From an uncultured Roseiflexaceae bacterium (GTDB taxonomy: Bacteria; Chloroflexota; Chloroflexia; Chloroflexales; Roseiflexaceae), in assembly GCA_937988885.1 (NCBI GenBank), contig CALKHR010000183.1, positions 1 through 46,401 on the forward strand: a stretch of DNA of 46,401 bases, given 5' to 3'. Within the stretch, counting starts at the first letter, position 1; each line of letters starts with the position of its first letter. Of this stretch, positions 23,313 through 31,008 are shown in pieces. Position numbers and translations under genes: made by a program. The notes under the pieces were generated by a model, which saw only the letters and a program-made list of their open reading frames with translations, was not told where the DNA came from and did not search any database.

Positions 23313-25070
23313 CTATAGCGTTGTTGGTTGATAGGGCAGCACAATTCGCATTGTGGTGCCCTTTCCCGCTTCACTCTCGACCTCGATCTGGCCGCCGTGC
23401 TGAGTGACGATGTGCGCGCTGATCGAGAGGCCCAAGCCAGTGCCGTTCGCCTTGGTGGTGAAGAACGGCTCGAACAACAGCTTCCGCACATCCTCCGGAA
23501 TACCCACGCCTGTATCCTGCACTTCGACGAGCGCGACGCTTGGCCCGGTGATCGTTCGCACGGTGAGCGTGCCTCCTTCGGGCATCGCGTCGATGGCGTT
23601 GAGGATGACGTTGAGAAAGACTTGGCGCAGTTGGTCTGCGTTGCAGGTCACTTGGGGCAGGTCGGCATCGGGGGTGAAGATGACCCGCACGGGTGCGTGC
23701 CGAATGTGCATGCCGACGAGCGCCAGCGTGCCTTCGATGATCTGGTTGAGATCGGCGGGTGCAAGCTCGCCCCGATCCGGTCGGTAGAAGTTGCGCATCC
23801 GCTCGATGATGCCTGCGATGCGTGTCAACTGGTCGCGGGCGATCTCGAGGTAGGGCGAATTGCGCAGTTCTTCGGGCAGATCGTCGGTGTGCAGGTACAG
23901 ACTGTTACGTGCGGCGTACAGCGGGTTATTGATCTCGTGGGCGATCGAGGCGGCCAATTCACCGACGGCAGCGAGACGCGCAGCTTGCAGCATGGCTGCT
24001 TCGGCGGTGGTGAGCCGCGCTTCAAGGGCCTGTTGTTGGTCTTCGAGACGCGCCAGTTTGGCGGTGAGGGTGGCCGCTTCGCGGGCGCGCTCCTCTTCGT
24101 GGATGGCGGTGGCGGTTAAGTTCGCCAAGCCTTGCAGAGTGGGCAGCGCCTCGGTCGCGAACGGTCCATTGCCTTCCTCGCGCAGCAGCAGCAGAATGCC
24201 GATCGCCTGATCGTGGGCGAGCAGCGGGATCGCAATAATGCCCGTGGGCGGTTTGGAGAGTTGCAGCAAGTGCTCAAGCGCGGCTCGTTGGTCGGACTGT
24301 TTTTGCTTGTTAACCCATTCCTCTTCGGAGTGCAACGCATACAGCTTGCGTTCGAGGAACGCTTGGCCAATGATGCCTAACTCGTTGGGATGGCCGAGAT
24401 CGGAGGTTTGGCTGAGGCCAACGCTGGCCCGCAACGCGAGTCGTTGCTCCGACTGGTTGTAGAGATAGATGGCGGTACGTTGCGCTTGCGGCGCGAGCGC
24501 GGCGGTATGGGTGAGCGCTCGCTGCAACACGCTATCGAGGCTGCCCGCGCTAAAGAGATCCTGGCTGAATTGGAGCAGCGCGTTCAGGTGGGCGGTGCGA
24601 CGCTGCACCTGGCGCTCAAGCTCCTCGGCTGCCTGCTTGCGATCCGTGATGTCGCGGATGACGCTGGTGACCAGTAAGCCCTTTTCCGATTGTAACGGGC
24701 TGAGGCTGATCTCCACAGGGAAGATCTGTCCATTCTTGCGGCGGGCCACCAAATCGAGACCCACACCCATAGGACGGGTGTGCGGCTCGATCATATAGTT
24801 CGAGCGATGGCGAGCGTGAAGTTTATGCAATTGATCTGGCAGCAGGATTTCGATCGGTTGGCCGATCAGTTCGTTGCGCTGGTAGCCAAACAGTTGCTCG
24901 GCTTGAATATTCACAATAACAATGCGACCGTCTTTATCGACGATCACAAACGCATCGGGTGCTGAATCGAGCAACGATTGAAAGAAGGGTTCGGCGTGAT
25001 GCTGTGTTTCTGATGTGTTGGCATCAGAAGGCACAGCAACTTGATGAGTTTCGTTGGGCTGGTCTCCCAT
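23313..25070 (-). CDS. cytoplasmic PAS-GAF sensor histidine kinase
   Basis: A 585-residue soluble sensor kinase. A PAS domain spans about 27-145 (FFQSLLDSAPDAFVIVDKDG). A GAF domain covers about 165-325. A coiled coil (about 325-365) leads to the HisKA H-box SIAHEINNPL with phospho-acceptor H378. The HATPase domain has the N-box NVILNAIDAMPEGG, G1 DTGVGIPED, F-box LFEPFFTTK and G2 GTGLGLSI. There are no transmembrane helices. The ATG at 25070 is preferred to 25103 because AGGAGC lies a few nt upstream. A stand-alone receiver gene lies 129 nt upstream on the same strand and may be its partner. Signal unknown; the adjacent flavoprotein hints at redox. Confidence 0.9.
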   Translation of the reverse strand: MGDQPNETHQVAVPSDANTSETQHHAEPFFQSLLDSAPDAFVIVDKDGRIVIVNIQAEQLFGYQRNELIGQPIEILLPDQLHKLHARHRSNYMIEPHTRPMGVGLDLVARRKNGQIFPVEISLSPLQSEKGLLVTSVIRDITDRKQAAEELERQVQRRTAHLNALLQFSQDLFSAGSLDSVLQRALTHTAALAPQAQRTAIYLYNQSEQRLALRASVGLSQTSDLGHPNELGIIGQAFLERKLYALHSEEEWVNKQKQSDQRAALEHLLQLSKPPTGIIAIPLLAHDQAIGILLLLREEGNGPFATEALPTLQGLANLTATAIHEEERAREAATLTAKLARLEDQQQALEARLTTAEAAMLQAARLAAVGELAASIAHEINNPLYAARNSLYLHTDDLPEELRNSPYLEIARDQLTRIAGIIERMRNFYRPDRGELAPADLNQIIEGTLALVGMHIRHAPVRVIFTPDADLPQVTCNADQLRQVFLNVILNAIDAMPEGGTLTVRTITGPSVALVEVQDTGVGIPEDVRKLLFEPFFTTKANGTGLGLSISAHIVTQHGGQIEVESEAGKGTTMRIVLPYQPTTL

Positions 25071-25199
25071 GAAATGCTCCTGCAAGCCAGAAAGAGGGCT
25101 CAAGTACGAGATATGATACCTAATTTATGCGGAGAGGGCAAGCAGAAGGGAATTGCGCTCCTACATCGATGTTGTTTGAGAAGCTCGGTAGTGAGGTTG

Positions 25200-25637
25200 T
25201 TATTGGGCGAGTAGGCGCGCAATTGGGGGTTCGAGCGATACGTTGTCGGATGCCTCCGTAAGCAGGGTGCTAACGGTTGTGCTCAGTTGTTGGATATTAA
25301 CCGATTTATTCAGATAGTGTTGAACGCCAAGACCATTCATATGTTTGCGCAGGCGGGGAGTATCGTGACCCGTAAACACCAGAATGGTTGTCTTGGGCGA
25401 GTCCGATCGTACCTTGCTGATTAACGCACTGGTGGCTTGAAGTTGTGGGCTGGGATCGATGATCAGCAAATCAAGCGGCGTCTCAATGTTCAGGTTGAGA
25501 GCAGCTTGTGCCGATTCAGCGATCGTAACCTCGATGTCGGAAGTGAGTAAACGCTGCAGCCCACGCGCAGTCACCAAGGCGGCGGCGGGGTCGTTATCAA
25601 TGATGAGAATATGCCACTTAGCCAAAGCCTTCACCAT
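25200..25637 (-). CDS. stand-alone response-regulator receiver protein
   Basis: A 145-residue CheY-like receiver with no output domain. Acidic pocket IIDNDP (D14, D16), phospho-acceptor D61 in LLIIDPSPQL, T89 in VFTGHD and K111 in YLNKSV are all present, so phosphorylation is feasible. The loop after D61 (PSPQ instead of the usual L.MP..DG) is divergent. Start MVKAL is the most upstream methionine before similarity begins, but the GGAAGGA signal is very close to it, so the true start may be a few codons off. Located 129 nt upstream of the PAS-GAF kinase on the same strand. Confidence 0.8.
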   Translation of the reverse strand: MVKALAKWHILIIDNDPAAALVTARGLQRLLTSDIEVTIAESAQAALNLNIETPLDLLIIDPSPQLQATSALISKVRSDSPKTTILVFTGHDTPRLRKHMNGLGVQHYLNKSVNIQQLSTTVSTLLTEASDNVSLEPPIARLLAQ

Positions 25638-25701
25638 TTCCTTCCATGGATCTACTGCGATAAAGGTAGAGTAGCAGAATTTTGGGCAGTGCAATGAAAG
25701 T

Positions 25702-25726
25702 GAATCACAACTATATGTTGTGATTC
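25702..25726. promoter_or_regulatory. 25-nt inverted repeat, candidate operator in divergent region
   Basis: GAATCACAAC (25702-25711) and GTTGTGATTC (25717-25726) form a perfect 10-bp dyad around TATAT. It lies about 65 nt upstream of the receiver gene (minus) and 190 nt before the Cys-rich gene (plus). A weaker dyad ATCGCAA/TTGCGAT follows at 25748-25771. Both suit dimeric regulator binding. Confidence 0.5.
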
Positions 25727-25914
25727 GACAACGCATCTCCTCATTCCATCGCAAGTAACTTCGGTTGCGATTTAAACACCCCACGTATTTGAAGCATATC
25801 GTGATAATTCGCACAACCTTTGTATACTGCTTACGTGCCGATGACCTGAAGCGGCGATGTGCCAAGACAAAATCACATGCTGGAAGCACAGTTTGGCAGG
25901 AAAGGACCGTTGCG

Positions 25915-26247
25915 ATGATTATGCGAAAACGTTATCAGGAGCCGCTCTCGGTAGCACGGGCCTACCTGCGTGAACACAACCCAGAGCTGGCCGAACTCCC
26001 GTTACGCCTCCGCGTACTCGACGGCCCGCCCAATGCGCCACGCTACGCGGTGACGTTGGAGTGCTGCCCTGACCAACCCTGCCCACATGGGATGCCCAAA
26101 GAGCTTGCGCTGGCTGGTGAGTGCCCGATTCGCAGTTGTCCGCTACGACACACCCTACGCCTTCTGTTAACCCTCAATGGTGAGGTGGTGCAAGTGACCG
26201 AGAGCGACTTGCATTGGGGAAGGTTGTCGAATCATAACAATCGGTAG
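25915..26247 (+). CDS. small Cys-rich protein of unknown function
   Basis: A 110-residue protein. The ATG at 25915 has AGGAAAGGA (25898-25906) 8 nt upstream. The middle holds six cysteines in CCPDQPCPHG and CPIRSCPLRH with nearby histidines, a pattern suggesting metal or iron-sulfur binding. The flanks are mixed charged. There is no signal peptide or membrane segment. I do not recognise the family. It is the first gene of a plus-strand pair with the multicopper oxidase, 104 nt downstream, so a link to copper handling is possible but only from position. Confidence 0.75.
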   Translation: MIMRKRYQEPLSVARAYLREHNPELAELPLRLRVLDGPPNAPRYAVTLECCPDQPCPHGMPKELALAGECPIRSCPLRHTLRLLLTLNGEVVQVTESDLHWGRLSNHNNR

Positions 26248-26351
26248 TCGTGCCTTCTCTCACAATTGCACGTCGCTTGAGTACGATACTGACAGTTATT
26301 TCTGAAGTTATTTCGCCTAGATGCTACATGATAAGGAAGGAAACTACAACC

Positions 26352-27395
26352 ATGGCTATCACCAATACAAATCGCCGAACGTTCTTGAAAGGTGCGTCGT
26401 TGGGGGCTGGTGGCGTGGCGCTTGGCGGCTTGTTAGCTGCTTGTAGTTCAACAACTACCACTGGCACCGGTTCCGCTTCTACCGATCACTCCGCGGATAC
26501 TGCTGCCACTCCTGCCGGGATGTCCGTCGATGATATGGATGCGATGCATGAGGAAGGCGTCAAGGCATTTGTGGCCGGCGTGCAGACTCAAGGCAAGGGT
26601 AACGTTCCACTAGAGCCACGCATCGAGAATGGCGTCAAGGTATTCGAGCTGACCTGTGCTCTGCAGCCTTGGGAGTACGACCGAGGCAAGACCGTGACTG
26701 CTTGGGCCTATAACGGTCAGGTGCCTGGTCCATTGCTACGCGTGACGGAAGGCGATGATGTGCGGGTGATCGTGAAGAATGAGCTGCCCGAGAGTACAGC
26801 GGTTCACTTCCACGGCGTGATGGTGCCGAACAATATGGACGGTGTGCCGTTCATCACGCAGCCGCCGATCAAGCCGGGCGAAACCTTTGTCTACGAGTTT
26901 AAGGCTCGCAACCCTGGCTCGCACATGTACCACTCGCACCACAACTCGACCGCGCAGGTGGGCCGTGGTCTGCTGGGCGCGTTCATCATCGAGCCGAAGG
27001 ACAAATCGCAGGACCCCGAGTACGACATCGACTACGTGATGATCCTCAACGACCAGCTGGGTGGCTTCACGATCAACGGCAAGGGCTTCCCGGCCACCGA
27101 GCCGATTGTGGCGAAACTGGGTCAGAAGGTTCGTGTACGGTACATGAACGAGGGCTTGCTGATCCACCCGATGCACTTGCACGGTTTGCCGCAGTTGGTG
27201 TTCTCGAAGGATGGTTGGAACCTGCCGCAGCCGTTCATGTGCGACACGCTGAACGTGGCACCGGGCGAGCGCTGGGACGTGATCATCGATTGCACCGATC
27301 CGGGTGTGTGGGCCTTCCACTGCCACGTGCTTTCGCACGCTGAGTCGGAGCACGGTATGTTCGGTATGGTGACAGCGCTGATCGTTCAAGAGTAG
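26352..27395 (+). CDS. Tat-exported lipoprotein multicopper oxidase (two cupredoxin domains)
   Basis: A 347-residue multicopper oxidase. The N-terminus has a twin-arginine signal (NRRTFLKGASLGAG) and a lipobox LAAC with C31, predicting export as a lipoprotein. A Ser/Thr-rich linker follows (32-55). Copper ligands: HFHG (H152, H154), HSHH (H194-H197), HPMHLHG (H272, H275, H277) and HCHVLSH (H323, C324, H325, H329). M336 is a plausible type 1 axial ligand. With only two cupredoxin domains it resembles two-domain laccases, which act as trimers. AAGGAAGGAAA precedes the ATG. The substrate could be phenolics, Cu(I) or Mn/Fe. A terminator follows. Confidence 0.9.
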   Translation: MAITNTNRRTFLKGASLGAGGVALGGLLAACSSTTTTGTGSASTDHSADTAATPAGMSVDDMDAMHEEGVKAFVAGVQTQGKGNVPLEPRIENGVKVFELTCALQPWEYDRGKTVTAWAYNGQVPGPLLRVTEGDDVRVIVKNELPESTAVHFHGVMVPNNMDGVPFITQPPIKPGETFVYEFKARNPGSHMYHSHHNSTAQVGRGLLGAFIIEPKDKSQDPEYDIDYVMILNDQLGGFTINGKGFPATEPIVAKLGQKVRVRYMNEGLLIHPMHLHGLPQLVFSKDGWNLPQPFMCDTLNVAPGERWDVIIDCTDPGVWAFHCHVLSHAESEHGMFGMVTALIVQE

Positions 27396-27413
27396 CGCAA
27401 ACACACACGACAG

Positions 27414-27443
27414 GGCCGAAGCTCATTGAGCTTCGGCCTTTTT
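27414..27443. terminator. bidirectional intrinsic terminator
   Basis: An 11-bp perfect stem (GGCCGAAGCTC 27414-27424 with 27428-27438), ATT loop and five T residues on the plus strand. It separates the convergent oxidase and response-regulator genes. Confidence 0.93.
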
Positions 27444-27473
27444 GATTCGATGTTGATATATTTGAGAGCAGGG

Positions 27474-28262
27474 CTATTCGCCGACCGGCGAGAGCAGATA
27501 GCCTTTGCCACGCACATTCAGGATGTAGCGTGGAGTCGATGGGTCTGGCTCAAGCTTCTGGCGCAAGTGGTGAATATGCGGCTTGATCAGTTCGCTCGCC
27601 TCGATCTCGCTGGTGTCGTAGCCCTGCGTGCAGCGCACGAGCTGAGCGTACGATTGCATTGTGCCAGCGTGCTCTGCGAGGCAGAGCAGCAGCCGAAACT
27701 CCGTCGGGGTGAGCGAAAGGGTGTTACCCCCCAACGTCGCGATGTGACGCCATGTATCGAGTTGAAGCGCGCCTACTGTCAGCACGCGTCCGCCTGATTG
27801 CTGTTCGGGATCTGGCTCGCTGGGGGCGCCACGGAGCTCTTGAATGGCGCTACCAACTACATCGAGCAAGGTGCGTTGGCGGATCGCCTGTTGGCGTGCG
27901 GCTAACCCGGCCTTGACACGCTCGAGCACCTGCCCTGGCTCGGTGGTTTTGAGCAGGTAATCGAAGATCCCCTGATGCAACGCCTCAATAGCTGTATCAA
28001 GTGAGCCGTGGCCCGTCAGAACGATAATAGCAAGGTCCGCCTGCCGTTCACGCGCTGCAGCCACAACTTGCATACCATCCATGCCTGGCATTTTCAAATC
28101 TACCAACATCAAGTCAAACATCTGTTGTTCTAGACGTTCGACTGCCTCAAAACCGTTCTCAGCCGATGTCACATCGTACCCCGCTCGCTTGAGCATGGTG
28201 CTGAGTGTTAGGCGAATTGCAGCTTCGTCATCGACAAGCAGAATACGTGCTGGTTGACTCAT
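27474..28262 (-). CDS. OmpR-type response regulator
   Basis: A 262-residue two-domain regulator. The receiver (5-120) has acidic pocket VDDE (10-13), phospho-acceptor D55 in LMLVDLKMPGMDG, T83 region VLTGHG and K105. A linker leads to an OmpR/PhoB winged-helix domain (about 165-258) with TLSLTPTEFRLLLCLAEHAG and RYILNVRGKGYLL. Start ATG at 28262 begins MSQPARILLVDDE; an AGGA lies about 9 nt upstream, and the longer frame to 28334 adds non-homologous residues. No kinase is adjacent on this strand; the PAS-GAF kinase about 2.4 kb away or a distant one may be the partner. Confidence 0.9.
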   Translation of the reverse strand: MSQPARILLVDDEAAIRLTLSTMLKRAGYDVTSAENGFEAVERLEQQMFDLMLVDLKMPGMDGMQVVAAARERQADLAIIVLTGHGSLDTAIEALHQGIFDYLLKTTEPGQVLERVKAGLAARQQAIRQRTLLDVVGSAIQELRGAPSEPDPEQQSGGRVLTVGALQLDTWRHIATLGGNTLSLTPTEFRLLLCLAEHAGTMQSYAQLVRCTQGYDTSEIEASELIKPHIHHLRQKLEPDPSTPRYILNVRGKGYLLSPVGE

Positions 28263-28848
28263 GGATTGAATCCTGTCGGTGATGGTATAGTTGGCGATTC
28301 CAGGTTTTTGGATCATATCATTGAAAATGCTCAACTGTCAAATGCTTTTTTCTTTGAGATTCAATTTGTTCGGCATTTATCATTTTTTAACCGTTTTCGT
28401 TAGCGTCAGCAGAGTCTTTTTGGTTTCTGAGAACGTGGTGATGCGCGAACAATACTCCAGCATCACCTTTCCCTGGGATGCTGGTATATAGTTCGGAAGA
28501 ATAAATTTTTCTCCCTACTACGTACCTTACATCCAAGTAGGAATATATCAATCTCCCTCGATGCCCCCTATGTCACTGAGCCAGCGGCAGCAAGATGTTT
28601 TCTATCGTTGGTCGTTTTTGTTTTGTGCGAGCGGAAAACGCCTCATCTTGAAGGGGCGTGTTTTGTTGGCGTAGGCGAGACGCTTCTGCAAAACTGCGCC
28701 AGCATTGCATGAAACCCTTCGATACAGGTTGGAGCACAATCCAAAAAATGCACGGAATATTTGAATAATGATGCGCATTTGTGGACGAGGTGTGCAGCTA
28801 TGCTAAGAGCAGTGAATTATGGTTTTAGTGAAAAAAGAGGTGGCAACT
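28263..28848. other. 586-nt intergenic region, AT-rich, no gene seen
   Basis: It holds an 8-bp hairpin (CCAGCATC 28457-28464 with GATGCTGG 28477-28484). A stretch near 28583-28650 begins AGCCAGCGGCAGCAAG, resembling the start of repeat R1 but not its remainder, possibly a decayed copy. Promoters for the divergent genes must lie here; none is clear enough to call. Confidence 0.45.
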
Positions 28849-29625
28849 ATGCAGCACTGCACACACTGTGATCACGTTCTTGCGCCCGATGTTCGCTTTT
28901 GCCCAGGTTGCGGTCAGGCAGTTGTGCGGGCCGACGAGACGGTGGTTAACGCGCCAGCCGAGGGCGCTACGATCCCGATTGTGCCCGCACCCGCTTCGGT
29001 TGCACCTGCTCCTGCGCCAGTTGCAGCCGCGCCAGTCACACCCGCACCCGCGCTGGTTGCGCCCGCCCCTGCTCCTGCTCCAGTGGCTGCGGCCTCGGCG
29101 GCACCGGTGGCCCCTGCAGCGCCGAGCGCGCCAGCAGTGCCTATGCAATCGGTCAACGTCAACGTTTCGGTGCAGGCACCGTCAGCTCCTGCAATGCCAA
29201 ATGTGGTGGTGGTGAATCAGGCCAGCGGCCCCGGCTGCTTGGTGCGCGGCATCTATTTTCTGGTGATCGGCCTGTGGCTCGGCCTCTTCTGGACGAGCGC
29301 GGCGTGGTTCCTGATGGTCACGGTGATCGGCCTGCCGTTTGGCTTGATGATGCTGAATCGCCTGCCGCAAGTGATGACGCTCAAGCCAGCCGCACAGCAG
29401 ACCAATGTGTCGATGCAGAATGGCGTGCTCCTGATTCAGCAGGGCCGCGCCGCGCAGTTGCCCTTCTGGATGCGAGCGCTTTACTTCGTGGCGGTGGGTT
29501 GGTGGCTCAGCGGCCTGTGGTTAGGTGTGGCGTGGGGGTTGATCGGCGTTTCGTTTGGCTTGGGCCTGCCGTTGGCCTTCTGGATGTTTGATCGGACACC
29601 TGCAATTACCACGTTAGCCAAATAG
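28849..29625 (+). CDS. zinc-ribbon / YccF-like membrane protein with Ala-Pro linker
   Basis: A 258-residue protein in three parts. Residues 1-24 form a zinc ribbon (C4, C7, C18, C21). Residues about 35-125 are a low-complexity Ala/Pro/Val linker (PAPA, PVAA repeats). Residues about 130-250 hold two YccF-type hydrophobic repeats, RGIYFLVIGLWLGLFW and RALYFVAVGWWLSGLW, each followed by a second helix with IGLPFG or IGVSFGLGLP. YccF proteins are small inner-membrane proteins of unknown role. GAGGTGG lies about 6 nt before the ATG at 28849. It is followed by two co-directional genes, the first 26 nt downstream. Confidence 0.82.
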   Translation: MQHCTHCDHVLAPDVRFCPGCGQAVVRADETVVNAPAEGATIPIVPAPASVAPAPAPVAAAPVTPAPALVAPAPAPAPVAAASAAPVAPAAPSAPAVPMQSVNVNVSVQAPSAPAMPNVVVVNQASGPGCLVRGIYFLVIGLWLGLFWTSAAWFLMVTVIGLPFGLMMLNRLPQVMTLKPAAQQTNVSMQNGVLLIQQGRAAQLPFWMRALYFVAVGWWLSGLWLGVAWGLIGVSFGLGLPLAFWMFDRTPAITTLAK

Positions 29626-29651
29626 GGCTGACCGCGCCATAAAGGTAGGCT

Positions 29652-29894
29652 ATGTCCGAACAAGGTGCATATTCGAATAGTCCACTCTTGGGCCAGCAGG
29701 AGATGCGTTTATTGGAATGTTGGCTTCTGTTGGCCCAAGACGCGAATATCCAGTGCGGTTGGAACTACAACATCGAGCAATTAGAGGCACTGATATTGGA
29801 GGCAGCCCCACAACTTGCACAAGCCGCATCAGCCGCCGAAGCCCGTGGTATACTCTGGTATCGCTATCTTCTTCGTTGTGTGAGGCTGCCATGA
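29652..29894 (+). CDS. 80-aa unknown protein translationally coupled to the WYL gene
   Basis: A short acidic, mostly helical protein: LLGQQEMRLLECWLLLAQDA, then Ala-rich helix and a WYRYLLRCVRL end. AAAGGTAGG sits just upstream of the ATG. Its TGA (29892-29894) overlaps the ATG of the next gene as ATGA, a strong sign of translational coupling and functional partnership. It lies 26 nt after the YccF-like gene. I do not recognise the family. It could modulate the WYL regulator. Confidence 0.75.
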   Translation: MSEQGAYSNSPLLGQQEMRLLECWLLLAQDANIQCGWNYNIEQLEALILEAAPQLAQAASAAEARGILWYRYLLRCVRLP

Positions 29895-30928
29895 CACGGC
29901 AATCGGGTGGCATCAAACGCAGCTCTTGGCTCACATTTCGGCGGCGGCTTTTGTTGGTGCGTCTTCTGTTGCGCGGCCCAGCCAGCAGCGCAGATCTGAT
30001 CGCTTCGGTACAGGCCGAACTTGGCGAGGAGGGATACCCACCCGCTGCAAGCGCAGCGCTCAAACACGATCTCGACGCGCTTAAAGCTGAGTATGGTTGC
30101 TCCATTATCTTTAAACGCGAGATCGGGATGTACGTTTTGCAGGACCTTGGGGAGTTGGCGTTGCTCGATCTGCCATCCGAGTGTATGGAAGCGTTGGCGT
30201 TCTTAGATGCCTCGTTTCCGGCGGGTGGCGCGGTGCCGGAACAAGCGCATATCCGCGCCCTGCTCGATCGGGTGTTGCGCTTGTTACCCAGCAGCCGCCA
30301 ACTCCAACATCAACAGCGGCGCAGCGCGCTACGGCTGAATTTGCCGGGCAGCACGTCGGGGCGCATCAATCCCGATGTTTTGACGCAGGTGAAGCGCGCG
30401 ATCGACGAGCGCCGCGAGTTGGAGTTCAGTTACCTCAGCACCTTCGATCACGATACGCCCCGACGGCACCGCGTGGCCCCGTACAACATCTTTTTCCGCC
30501 CCGAGGGGCACGGTTACCTCGATGCCACGCTCCTAGAGGTGACGCCCGCCGAGCGCGTGGCGGCGAACCAGGTGATCGAATATCGGTTAGACCGCATCGT
30601 TACGGGCTCGGTGAAGATACTGCCACGCATGCTCCCGCCGGAACGCCCGCAACCCCGCACGTATGAGTTGACCTATCGCCTATCGCCGGCTGTGGCGCGC
30701 CGCCGCGATGTGGCGACCTACTTCCCGAACACCAAGATCGATTATCGTAACGATGGCAGCGCGATCATCACTGCCAATGTGACGAATCTCTGGCAGACGC
30801 GTCAGGTGCTGCTGCGCTACGGCGACGCCTGCGAGGTGCTCGGCCCGCCGGAACTAATCGAGATGTTCCGCCAGACCGCACGGGGATTGTACAACCTGTA
30901 TCTGTCCGAGGAATCGGTATTGAGTTAG
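29891..30928 (+). CDS. WYL-domain regulator
   Basis: A 345-residue transcriptional regulator. The N-terminal segment (about 12-85) is a winged HTH with RRRLLLVRLLLRGP and L.HDLDALKAEYG. A WYL domain covers about 160-250, beginning INPDVLTQVKRAIDERRELEFSY. The diagnostic W-Y-L position reads G-Y-L (208-210) in HGYLDATLLEV. A C-terminal WCX extension (about 260-340) follows. WYL domains sense nucleotide-type or other ligands and often control defence, DNA-damage or CRISPR genes; none of these is adjacent. The ATG at 29891 overlaps the preceding stop codon. Likely regulates its own operon, inferred from position only. Confidence 0.85.
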   Translation: MTRQSGGIKRSSWLTFRRRLLLVRLLLRGPASSADLIASVQAELGEEGYPPAASAALKHDLDALKAEYGCSIIFKREIGMYVLQDLGELALLDLPSECMEALAFLDASFPAGGAVPEQAHIRALLDRVLRLLPSSRQLQHQQRRSALRLNLPGSTSGRINPDVLTQVKRAIDERRELEFSYLSTFDHDTPRRHRVAPYNIFFRPEGHGYLDATLLEVTPAERVAANQVIEYRLDRIVTGSVKILPRMLPPERPQPRTYELTYRLSPAVARRRDVATYFPNTKIDYRNDGSAIITANVTNLWQTRQVLLRYGDACEVLGPPELIEMFRQTARGLYNLYLSEESVLS

Positions 30929-30957
30929 CATTGCGGAGCGATTTCACGGCAACAAAA

Positions 30958-30994
30958 AAACACAGGGCACGGTTGTGAGCCGCGCCCTGTGTTT
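30958..30994. terminator. bidirectional intrinsic terminator
   Basis: AAACACAGGGC (30958-30968) pairs with GCCCTGTGTTT (30984-30994), with an inner CGG/CCG extension. A run of A residues (30954-30960) on the left supplies the T-run for the minus-strand gene. It lies between the convergent WYL and kinase genes. Confidence 0.9.
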
Positions 30995-31008
30995 GCGTAT
31001 TTGGACAA

